Below, piece by piece: positions 1 through 10,455 of a stretch of 64,000 nt of DNA; position 1 is the stretch's first letter, and every line of letters starts with the position of its first letter. The notes beneath the pieces were generated by a model. It saw only the letters and a program-made list of their open reading frames with translations. It did not search any database and had not been told where the DNA came from. Source of the DNA: Anaeramoeba ignava (taxonomy: Eukaryota; Metamonada; Anaeramoebidae); assembly GCA_028826165.1 (NCBI GenBank), contig JAPDFW010000061.1, positions 310,001 through 374,000 of the forward strand, in the 5' to 3' direction. The position numbers were made by a program, and so were the translations under genes.

Positions 1-2560
1 TTGAATTGAATTGAATTGAATATTGAATTGAATATTGAATTGAATTAAATATTGAATAGAATATTAAATATTGAATATTGAATTGAATATTAAATTGAAT
101 ATTGAATTGAATTGAATTGAATTGAATATTGAATTGAATATTGAATTAAATATTGAATTGAATATTGAATTGAATATTGAATTGAATATTGAATTGAATT
201 GAATTGAATAAATATTAAATATTGAATTGAATTAAAATTGAATTAAATATTGAATGAATATTGAAATTGAATATTGAATTAAATATTGAATTGAATTGAA
301 ATTATTGAATTAAATATTGAATTGAATATTGAATTGAATACGAATATTGAATCAAAATGAAATGAATGAAATTGAATTGAATATTGAATATTGAATATTG
401 AATTGAATGAATATTGAAATTGAATATTGAATTGAAAATTGAATATTAAAATGGAATCGAATATAAATATTAAAATATTGAATATTGGAATGGAATCGTG
501 GTGAATTGAAAAATAAAATATTGAAATGGAATTGAATTGAAATTGAATCAAAATATTGAATGGAATATTGAAATTAAATATTGAAATGGAATCGAATATG
601 AATGAATATTGAATTGAAATGGAATGAATCGATTGAATATTGAAATGAAATTGAATGAAATTGAATATTGAAAATTGAATGAATACGAATTGAATGAATG
701 GAATTAAATATTAAATTGAATTAAATATAAATTGAATTAAATATTGAATTGAATTGAATATTGAAATTGGAATTCAAATATTGGTGAATCGAATCGAAAT
801 TGAATTGAAATTGAATGAATTGAATTGGAATTGGAATTGAATAAATTGAATTGAATGGAATGGAATCGAAATGGGAATTGAATTGAATTGAAATGAAATG
901 GAATCGAAATCGAATGGAATGAATGGAATGGAAAATTGGAATTGAATATTGAATAAATATTGAATTGAATATTGGGTGAATATTGGAATTAAATATTGAA
1001 TGAATATTAAATTGAAATATAAATAAATATTGAATATGAATATTGAATGAATATTGAAATTGAATTGAATATTGAATATTGAATATTGATATGAATATTG
1101 GAATGAATATTGAATATTGAATGAATAATGAATTGAATTGAAATTGAATATTGAATTGAAAAATTGAATTGAATAATTGAATTAAATATTGGAATTGAAT
1201 ATTGAATTGAATATTGAATTGGGTGAATATTGAATTGAATATTGAAATTGAATGAATAATGAATTGAAATTGAAATGAATCAAATATTGAATTGAAATTG
1301 AATTGGAATGAAATTGAAATCGAATTGAATGGAATGAATCGAATTGAATATAAATTGAATTGAATATTGAAATAAAATATTGAAATGAAATATCGAATAA
1401 ATATTGAATAAATATTGAATATTGAATAAAATTAAATATTGAATATTGAATAAATATTGAATACGAATATTGAATACGAATATTGAATATTAAATATGTG
1501 GCAAAATTGAAATTGAATATTGAATACGAATATTGAATATTGAAATTGAATGAATGAATATGAATACGAATATTGAATAATGAATTGAATATTGAATTGA
1601 ATGAATATTGGAATTGAATATTGAAATTGAATTGAAATTGGAATGAAATAAAATTGAAATGAATCGGAATTGAATTGAATATTGAATTGAATACGGGAAT
1701 CAAATATTGAATGAATATTAAATATCACAAATCGAATAAAATGAATTGAATATTAAAATAAAATTGAATGAATTGAATATTGAATTGAATTGAATTGAAT
1801 ATTGAATTGAATATTGAATCAAATATCGAATTGAATTGAAATTAAATTCAAATATTGAATTGAATTAAAATTGAATCAAAATTGAATATTGAATTGAATA
1901 TTGAATTGAATATTGAATTGAAATTGAATAAATATTGAATTGAATTAAATATTGAATCGAAATTGAATCGAAATTGAAATTGAATATTGAATCGAATATT
2001 GGAATTGAATTGAATTGAAATTGAAATTGAATTGAAATATGAATAAATATTGAATTGAATGAATGAATTGATATTGAATATTGAATGAATATTGAAATGA
2101 ATTGAAATTGAAATTGAATATTAAATATTGAATTGAATATTAAATATTGAATTGAATATTAAAAATTGAATTGAATATTAAATATTGAATATTGAATATT
2201 AAATATTGAATTGAATATTAAATATTGAATTAAATATTAAATTAAATATTGAATTGAATATTGAATATTAAATATTGAATTGAATATTAAATATTGAATA
2301 TTAAATATTAAAATGAAAGAATTAAATTGAAAATTGAATTGAATTGAATTGGATTGAATATTGAATATTGAATTGAATTGAATTAAATATTGAATTGAAT
2401 ATTGAATTGAATATTGAATTGAATATTGAATTGAATTGAATTGAATATTGAATTGAATTGAATATTGAATTGAATTGAATTGAATTGAATTGAATATTGA
2501 ATTGAATTGAATTGAATTAAATATTAAATTAAATTGAATTGAATTGAATTGAATTAAATT
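1..2560. repeat. TTGAA / TATTGAA satellite array
   Basis: The block is built almost wholly from TTGAA pentamers mixed with TATTGAA, with scattered GGAAT, CGAAT and TAAAT variants. No coding logic is visible. The minus-strand open frames (279-551, 1182-1728) are translations of the repeat, giving runs of I, N, F, Q and S. The array ends directly before a splice acceptor at 2571-2572, so it most likely lies within an intron of the histone-fold gene. It continues past the left edge, so its full length is unknown. Confidence 0.9.
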
Positions 2561-2572
2561 TATAATTTTTAG

Positions 2573-3098
2573 TGCACATGAAAAAACTGTTTATGATGGA
2601 AGAACTATCATTTCACAAAAAGATATAATTTTTGCTTTGAAAGAACTTGGTTTTGAAGAATTTGAACAAGAAATTTTATCTACAATTGAATTACAAAAAA
2701 ATATGAAAAAAAAAAAGAAAAAACAAATCACAATTTCAAATGAAAATGAAAATGAAAATCAAAATCAAAATCAAAATGAAAATGAAAATCAAAATCAAAA
2801 TGAAAATCAAAATCAAAATCAAAATGAAAATCAAAATCAAAATCAAAATGAAAATGAAAATCAAAATCAAAATCAAAATCAAAATCAAAATCAAAATCAA
2901 AACCAAAATGATAAAGAAATTGATAAAGAAATTGATAAAGAAATTGATAAAGAAATTGATATTGAAATTGAAAACGAAATTCAAATTAAAAGGAAAAGAA
3001 AAACTAAAAAAAAAGAAAAAGAAAAAGAAAAAGAAAAAGAAAAAGAAACTCAAAAAAATACAATCCTTGCATATTTTTCTCATCAAAAACGAAAATAG
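2573..3098 (+). CDS. Histone-fold protein, last exon (POLE3/Dpb4 or NF-YB/Dr1 type), 5' partial
   Basis: The open frame enters from a TTTTTAG acceptor at 2566-2572, with one base (T2573) completing a split codon. It begins AHEKTVYDGRTIISQKDIIF and continues ALKELGFEEF. This is the C-terminal half of an NF-YB-type histone fold: the long alpha-2 end, the RTI loop, and a final helix ending in LGFEEF. DNA polymerase epsilon subunit 3/CHRAC17, NF-YB and Dr1 share this pattern. The long charged tail resembles POLE3, but the subfamily is not settled. The tail holds K-rich, (NQ/NE)n and (DKEI)n runs and ends TQKNTILAYFSHQKRK, which resembles a basic-flanked PCNA-interacting peptide. Earlier exons lie left of the satellite and outside the window. 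The stop is TAG at 3096-3098. Confidence 0.65.
2740..2910 (+). repeat. GAAAATCAAAATC microsatellite coding an NQ/NE tract
   Basis: Hexamer-based repeats (AAAATC, AAAATG) encode alternating N, Q and E inside the acidic tail of the histone-fold gene. The (GATAAAGAAATT)n repeat that follows encodes DKEI units. The reading frame is kept through the expansion, so it is read as coding rather than as an intron. Confidence 0.8.
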
Positions 3099-3208
3099 AA
3101 AGAAATTTTATAAAAATTATATTTTTTTAATTTTTGAAAATAAAATTTTCATTTTTTTTCTTTCATTATTTTCATTATTTTATTTTATAAAACAAAAAAC
3201 AATAACAA

Positions 3209-3754
3209 ATGGAAGAACCAAAACTTTGTAAAGCAGGTTGTGGATTTTATGCAAGTATAAATGGACTTTGTAGTGTTTGTTCAAGAAAAATTTCACAAGG
3301 AATTTCATTATCAAAACTTCAAGAAACAAATAAAATACTTGAAGAAACAAAAGAAACAGAAATTACAACAACAACAACAACAAAAAATAATCAAAATCCA
3401 AAACTTGAAAAAAAAATTACTCAACTTGCAATGAAGGATCATCAATTTGAAGCCTTTAAAAAACATGTGATTGAAATGCAAGAAATAACCCCAAAAAAAC
3501 TTCAAGAAGAATTTGAAGTATTAAAACCTTTATTATTATCAAATCAAGCACATGATTTAATCAAAGAATTTTTTATTGAACTTGAAAAAAGAGGAGAAGA
3601 ACAAAATTATTTATTTGAACATGTAATTTATTCTCGTGTTCTTGATGGATATAATCTTCGTGCTGATTTCGGAGTTGAAGGATATTATCATAGAGCACCT
3701 GATGGAAAATTGCCTTTATTCTTGAATAAAGCTACATTTTATTGGAATTTATAA
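3209..3754 (+). CDS. A20-type zinc-finger protein
   Basis: A single exon of 181 residues. Residues 7-24 (CKAGCGFYASINGLCSVC) have the A20 finger pattern: C7, C11, C21, C24, with the typical GCGFY after the second Cys and LCSxC at the end. A20 fingers (ZNF216/AWP1, Rabex-5, plant SAPs) bind ubiquitin. The loop between the second and third Cys is 9 residues where the family usually has 11. An N/T-rich linker (about 50-65) precedes a mostly helical C-terminal region (about 70-181) ending VEGYYHRAPDGKLPLFLNKA, which I do not recognise. No AN1 finger is present. The start is the first ATG after a T-rich leader, and the gene lies 110 bp downstream of the histone-fold stop. A ubiquitin-binding role is inferred from the finger alone. 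Confidence 0.7.
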   Translation: MEEPKLCKAGCGFYASINGLCSVCSRKISQGISLSKLQETNKILEETKETEITTTTTTKNNQNPKLEKKITQLAMKDHQFEAFKKHVIEMQEITPKKLQEEFEVLKPLLLSNQAHDLIKEFFIELEKRGEEQNYLFEHVIYSRVLDGYNLRADFGVEGYYHRAPDGKLPLFLNKATFYWNL

Positions 3755-3849
3755 ATCAAAACAATATAAAAAAAATTTTTTTCATTTTTTTCTTTCTTTC
3801 TTCTTCAATAAAAATAAAAATAAAAATAAAAATAAAAATAAAAATCAAA

Positions 3850-6800
3850 ATGAATATTTGGGAAATTGTTGAACAAAATAATATCCAGTTATTAAAAACC
3901 GTTGATTCAATCCTAATAAAGGATTTAATAAAAGATAAAAAACCCATTTTAAATTTTGCAATTCAAAAACAAGTTTCAAAAGAAATGATTCAATTTTTAA
4001 TTTCAAAAGGAGCAAATCCAAATTCTGTTGATAAAAATAAAAGAAATTCGTTACATTTAGCTTGCCAATACAAGAATCTTGAAGTTATTAAGATTTTAGT
4101 TGAAAAAGGAGTTGATATTAATGCAAAAACAAATAAAAGAGAAACATCTTTACATTTTGCTTGTCAATATAATTCTCTTGAAATTATCAAATATTTAATT
4201 GAAAAAGGAATCAATATGAACATAAAGGACGACAGAATCAAAACTCCTTTCGATTTAGCTAAATATTATAATTCACTCAATTTGATAGATTATCTTGTTC
4301 AAAAAGGAGTCAATATCATTAATACAGAATTGCAAGAAAATCCAATTTTTCCACAATTATTTTATCAATATGAACAAAATCAAAAATGTTTTGAAATTAT
4401 AAAATATTTGATTGAAAAAGGTGCCAATATTAACGCAGAAGATGGAGAAAATAAAACACCTTTGCATTACAGCTGCGAATATTGCTCATTGGAAATTATC
4501 AAATATTTAATTGAAAGCCAATCTGATATTAATAAAAAAGATTTTAGAAATCAAATGCCTTTACATTTAGCTTCTCAATATAATTCATATGAAGTGATAA
4601 AATATTTAGTTGAAAAGGGTGCATGTCGAAGTACTACAAACAAAACAAACGAGCTTCCTTTACACATCGCATGCAAATATCAAAACAACAAAAACTCTTT
4701 GGAAATTATAAAATTGTTGTTAGTAGACAAAACTTATATCAACACCAAAACACAAGGAAATCAAACACCTTTACACTTGGTGTGTCAATTTCAGAATCAA
4801 GATAATGTTGATAAAATTGTTCAATATTTATTTAAAAAAGGAGCAGACATCAATGAAGAAACATATTCAAATGAAACAGTTTTGCATTACGCTTGTCGAA
4901 ATAAACACAAAAATTCATTCGAGATTATCAAATCTCTTCTGCAACATCAAATAAGTGTTACATATCAAAACAACGATCATCAATCACCTTTGCATCTTGC
5001 TTTCTTATATCAACATGAAAAAACCTTTGAAGTTATTAAACTTCTTGTAGAAAAAGGTGCAAATGTAAATTCAAAAATAAAAACGATGAAACTCCTTTAC
5101 ATTTAGCTTGTCAATATATTTCATTCGAAATTATTAAACTTCTTGTAGAAAAAGGTGCAAATGTAAATTCAATAAATAAGAACGATGAAAACCCTTTGCA
5201 TTTAGCTTGCCAATATAATTCATTTGAAAGCATTAAATATCTTGTAGAAAAAGGTGCAAAAATAAATCCAATAAATAAGAACGATGAAAACCCTTTGCAT
5301 TTAGCTTGCCGATATAATTCCTTTCAAAGCATTGAATATCTTGTAGAAAAAGGTGCAAACATAAATGCAAGAACTAAGAATGAAGAAAACCCTTTGCATT
5401 TAGCTTGCCAATATAATTCATTTGAAACTATTAAATATCTTATAGAAAAAGATGCAAATGTAAATGCAAAAAATAAGAATGAAGAAACTCCTTTACATTT
5501 CGGATTAATGAATCATATATCAGAAAATCGACTTGAAATTGCGAAATTATTAGTAAAAAATGGAGCATATATCCTGACTGTAAACAAAAAAAAAGAAACA
5601 TTATTGCATTATTTTTGTAAAAAGAAAGACACTTCATTAGAAATTATAAATTTTTTGATTGAAAATAACATCAGCATTAACGAAAAAAATTATCAAGAAC
5701 AATCACCTTTACATTATGCTTGCTTAAATGAATTGGATCATATTATCAAGCTTCTCATTGAAAAAGGAGCTAATATCAATTCCACAAACAGAAACGGTCA
5801 AACACCACTATATTTTGCTTGTTCCAAAAAAGTTTCAATAGAAAATATCGGATATTTAATTGAAAAAGGAGCAGAAATCAATGCAAAAGATAAATCAAAC
5901 AACCAAACACCTTTGCATTTAGCCTGCATAAATAACAACAAGCAAGCAATTAAATTATTAATAGAAAAAGGAGCTGATCCAGATCCTAAAACTTTCAGAA
6001 ATCAAACACCTCTTCATTTTTTTTGTCAACACAATCACTCTTTTAATGAAGACCAAGAAGCAATTGAAATTGTTAAAATTTTATTTGAAAAAGGAGCTGA
6101 CATTTCCTTCAAAAATAAATTTGGCCAAAATCCTTTTCATTATGCTTGTCAGTCAAATTCATTCCAAATTATCAAATTTATGGTCGAAAAGGGAATTGAT
6201 GTTAATCAGCAAAGCAACAAACATCAATCACCTTTGCATTTACTTTCTCAGAATATTTCCAAAGGATCTTTTCAAATTATAAAATTTTTGGTTGAAAAAG
6301 GAGCTGATATAAAGGCTAAAGATAATCAAAAAAGAAGCATTTTGCATTATTCTTGCCAAAATACAAATGTATATGCTCTTCAAATTATAGAATTTCTTAT
6401 TGGAAAAGGGATTGATATCAATGAAAAAGCAGAAAAAAATCGAACTGCTTTGCATTTTACTTGTATTTATCAATCAGATGAAAATCATTCTTATAAAGTT
6501 CTGAAATATTTAATTGATCATGGAGCTGATGCAAGTATTATGGATAATGGTAATGAAACTGCATTAAGAACTGCCATCTTTAGAAACAATATAAAATCTA
6601 TCAAGTTACTCTTAATGAATGATGGAATTATGTTTGATTTGCATGACACGGAAATTAGAAAAGAAATGATTGAGTTGCTTCCTCAAATTTATTCAATTAA
6701 TGAAGATTTAAACAAGTTTATGAAATTAGATGATAATTTGAAAGATTTCCAAATCAAATCCAATAATTCTTCAATATTCCATGTTCATAAATCATTTCTT

Positions 6801-7514
6801 TTATTAAGATTTGATAATAATCAATCAATTTTGCAAAAATTTATCAACATTTGCTTTCAAAAACCAAATGAAATTGTTCAAATTGCCTTAAATTTTCTTT
6901 ATACAGGATTTCCTGATTTTGATCATTTCCTTCAGAGAGTTCACAATTTGATTGATTATGCTAACAAATCTATTTCTCTGAAAAGGGATTATAAAAAAAA
7001 CATTATTCGTTGGAATCATTTTTTTGATCAAAAAAATCAATTACTTCTTTCAAGAAAGCAACAAATTACCATTGAAAATGAAAAAGATAAAAAACAAAAT
7101 GATGTTATAAATGAGTTTTTCCAAGAAATGGGATTTGATTCAAGTTGGATTAGACTCAAAAAAGGAAGAAGAGGAATATTGAAAGATTTACAAAAATTAT
7201 ATGAAAATGAATCAACAAAAGATTTTACAATAATTTGTGGAGAAGAAGAAAAAGAAATCAAAATTCATAAATTAATATTAATAATAAGAAGTGAATTATA
7301 TAAAGGAATGTTTTTAAGTGTTCAAGATTCATCAAATCAAGTTCATGACTATTCAGGAAAATCATTTGAAACAATAAATCAATTAATTTATTTTCTTTAT
7401 CATGATGAATTTAATGAAAAAGAAATTAATCAAGAAGAATTTGAAGATGTTAAAGATTATTATCAATTAAATGAAAATTCAATAATTGATTTCCTTCTAA
7501 AAGATTATATTTAA
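3850..7514 (+). CDS. Ankyrin-repeat tandem-BTB protein 1 (one frame break)
   Basis: Correcting one base gives about 1,221 residues. The start ATG at 3850 gives the family cap MNIWEIVEQNN. An in-frame TTG at 3742 only adds a (KI)n leader. About 26 ankyrin units follow, with the pattern (T/N)PLHxACQYNSFExIKYLxEKGA(D/N)INxK. The C-terminal module (about the last 300 residues) starts MNDGIMFDLHDTEIRKEM. It holds a first BTB-like fold (HVHKSFLLLRFDN ... LNFLYTGF), the linker MGFDSSWIRLKKGRRGILKD, and a second BTB (DFTIICGEEEKEIKIHKLIL ... RSELYKGMFLSV) with a helical tail (DYYQLNENSIIDFLL). BTB proteins of this layout can be CUL3 ubiquitin-ligase adaptors, which is inferred here. An A run at 5073-5077 is one base short against sibling repeats, so the frame changes there. 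Confidence 0.85.
5071..5078 (+). other. Frame break (-1, A run) in ankyrin-BTB gene 1
   Basis: The unit reads TCAAAAATAAAAACGATGAA. Frame continuity needs one more A (TCA AAA AAT AAA AAC GAT GAA). Repeat units on both sides are intact and in frame once the base is restored. Confidence 0.85.
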
Positions 7515-7531
7515 TCAATAAAAATTAAAAT

Positions 7532-7577
7532 TATTTTTTTCATTTTTTTCATTTTCTTTTTTCAATTCAATAAAAAA
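7532..7577 (+). promoter_or_regulatory. T-rich upstream element plus AATTCAATAAAAAA leader
   Basis: Two TTTTTTTCATTTT-type blocks are followed by CAATTCAATAAAAAA directly before ATG 7578. The same arrangement recurs before most genes here, for example at 13481-13524, 14922-14989 and 20589-20630. It is probably a core promoter or transcription-start element. This is inferred from recurrence and position. Confidence 0.5.
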
Positions 7578-10401
7578 ATGAGAGTAATCAAGAAAAATAG
7601 AAAATTTTTTATTGCTTGTCAAAAAAATTCTTTTCAAGAGATTAAAAATTATATTACTCAAGGAATTAATATTAATGCAAAAACAGTGAAAGAAAATGAG
7701 ACAGCTTTACATATAGTTTGTAAAACTCAGAAGCAAGAAACAATGAAAATTATCAAATATTTAATTCAAAACGGAGCAAAAATTAATTCAAAAAATAAAA
7801 AGGGTCAAACACCTTTTCATCTATCATGTCAAAATAATTCAATTCAAGTTGTCATCTTTTTGATTCAAGAAGATGCAAGTTTAGATAAAAAAACAAGTAA
7901 AAAAGAAACCGTTTTGCATTATGCTTGTCAAAATCATGAAAATCCACTTGAAATCATCCAACTATTGGTTGAAAATGATATTGATCTAAATTTAACAACA
8001 AACGATCACCAATCAATTTTGCATTATACTTGCCAATACCAAAAAAATGGAAATTGTCTTGAAATTATCAAATATTTGATTGAAAAAGGAATTGATATTA
8101 ATTCAAAAACTATCCAAAATGAAACATCCTTGCATATAGCTTGCCAATATCAAAAAAGCATCAATTCTTTTGAAATTATAAAATATTTGGTTGAAAATGG
8201 AGTAGATATAAACGTACAAAATAACGATAATGAAACAGCTTTGCATTTATTTTGTCAATATCAACAAAACGAAAATTGTCTTGAAATTATCAAATATTTG
8301 TTTGAAAAAGGGATTAATATTAATTTAAAAAACAAAAACAATGAAACAGTTTTACATTTAGCTTGCAAATATCAATCTTTTCCAATTATACAATATTTTG
8401 TTGAGAAAGGAATTGATATTAATTCCAAAAATATTGATAATGAAACAGCTTTGCATTTAGTTTGCCAATATCAAAAAAATGAAAATTCATTTGAAATTAT
8501 CAAATATTTGTTTGAAAAAGGGATTAATATTAATTTAAAAAACAAAAACAATGAAACAGTTTTACATTTAGCTTGCAAATATCAATCTTTTCCAATTATG
8601 CAATATTTTGTTGAGAAAGGAATTGATATTAATTCCAAAAATATTGATGATGAAACAGTTCTACATTTGATTTGCAAACAAAAAAAATCGTTTGAGATTA
8701 TTAAATTTCTCATTGAAAAAGGAGCTAATATCAATTCAACAAACAAAAGAAATGAAACAGTTTTGCATATTGTTTGTGGACACCATAATGAAGAAAAATT
8801 CATTTGAAGTCATTAAATATTTTGTTGAGAAAGGAGCTGATATTAATTCCAAAAATATTGATGATGAAACAGCTCTACATTTGATTTGCAAACAAAAAAA
8901 TCCTCTTGAGATTATTAAATTTCTTATTGAAAAAGGAGCTAATATTAATTCAACAAACAAAAGAAATGAAACAGTTTTGCATATTGTTTGTGAACACCAT
9001 AATGAAGAAAATTCATTTGAAGTCATTAAATATTTAATTGAAAAAGGAGCTGATATTCATGCTCAGAACCATAAAAAACAGATAGCTTTGCATATCATTT
9101 GTCGTCATCAATCCAAAATTAGCACGTTTGGAATTGCTAAATATTTGATTGAAAAGGGAGCTGATGCTAATTCAAATGCTCAGAATACTAGAAATCCAAC
9201 ACCTTTACTTATAGCTTGCCAATATTATAACAAAGAAAATTCGTATCCAGTAATAAAACTTCTTCTTGAAAATGGTGCTGATGTTAATTCAAAAAACAAA
9301 GACGGTGACACACCTTTACATTTTGCTTGCCAACAAGATTATTCTTTGATTATCAAATATTTGATTAAACAGGGAGCTGATACAAATGCAAAAAACAAAC
9401 AAAATCAAAATCCTTTAAGAATTATCATCCAAAAAAACAATCCAGAAATTATCAAGTTACTCTTAATGAATGATGGAATTATGTTTAATTTACATGACAC
9501 GGAAATTAGAAAAGAAATGATTGAGCTTCTTCCTAAAATTTATTCAATTAATGAGGATTTAAACAAGTTTATGAAATTAGATGATAATTTGAAAGATTTC
9601 CAAATCAAATCCAATAATTCTTCAATATTCCATGTTCACAAATCATTTCTTTTATTAAGATTTGATAATAATCAATCAATTTTGCAAAAATTTATCAACA
9701 TTTGTTTTCAAAGACCAAATGAAATTGTTCAAATTGTTTTAAATTTTCTTTATACAGGATTTCCTGATTTTGATCATTTTCTTCAGAGAGTTCGCAATTT
9801 CGTTGATTATGCTAACAAATATATTTCTCTGAAAAGGGATTATAAAAACAGACAAATTACTTACAAAAAATATAAAAAAGAAAGTAGCAATCTAATCGCT
9901 TTTAGAGAAGAACAAATAAATAACGAAAATCACATTGAAAATGAAAAAGATAAAAAACAAAATGATGTTATAAATGAGTTTTTCCAAGAAATGGGATTTG
10001 ATTCAAGTTGGATTAAATTGAAAAAAGGAAGAAGAGGAATATTGAAAGATTTACAAAAATTATATCAAAATGAATCAACAAAAGATTTTACAATAATTTG
10101 CGGAGAAGAAGAAAAAGAAATTAAAGTTCATAAATTAATATTAATATTAAGAAGTGAATTATTCAAAGGAATGTTTCAATTAAATGTTCAAGATTCATCA
10201 AATCAAGTTCATGACTATTCAGGAAAATCATTTGAAACATTGTACCAATTAATTTTCTTCTTTTATAATGATAGATTTGATAAATCAAAAAAAATTAAAA
10301 AAGAGGAATTCCAAGATATTAAAGATTATTATCAATTAAATGAAAATTTAACAATAGATTTAGTTCTTCAAAAAAAAAATACACAAAAAAAAAAGAAATA
10401 A
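7578..10401 (+). CDS. Ankyrin-repeat tandem-BTB protein 2 (one frame break)
   Basis: About 940 residues after removing one extra A. It starts MRVIKKNRKFFIACQKNSF at the first ATG after the T-rich leader and lacks the MNIW cap of its siblings. About 18 ankyrin units follow, including two recent two-unit duplications: units near 8281 and 8491 are offset about 210 bp, and units near 8641 and 8855 are offset 213 bp plus the extra base. The C-terminal tandem-BTB module (from about 9466) is nearly identical at the base level to gene 1. Examples are HVHKSFLLLRFDNNQSILQK, the linker MGFDSSWIKLKKGRRGIL, and KVHKLILILRSELFKGMF. The tail after the second BTB is more charged (KKNTQKKKK). It lies 63 bp after gene 1 and 54 bp before gene 3 on the same strand. 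Confidence 0.85.
8793..8798 (+). other. Frame break (+1, A run) in ankyrin-BTB gene 2
   Basis: GAAGAAAAATTCATTTGA stops the frame. The duplicated unit about 214 bp downstream reads GAAGAAAATTCATTTGAAG and is open. One extra A explains the difference. Confidence 0.88.
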
Positions 10402-10423
10402 ACTTACAAAACAATTTGAAAAA

Positions 10424-10455
10424 TTCATTTTTTTCTTTCTACAATAAAAATCAAA
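10424..10455 (+). promoter_or_regulatory. T-rich upstream element of ankyrin-BTB gene 3
   Basis: ATTCATTTTTTTCTTTCTACAATAAAAATC precedes ATG 10456 within a 54-bp intergenic gap. It is a shorter form of the element seen before the other genes. Confidence 0.4.

Noticed and set aside
279-1728. Minus-strand open frames in the left satellite
   Set aside because: They are translations of TTGAA repeats (only I, N, F, S, Q, Y, with a few other residues), with no leader, domain or splice grammar.
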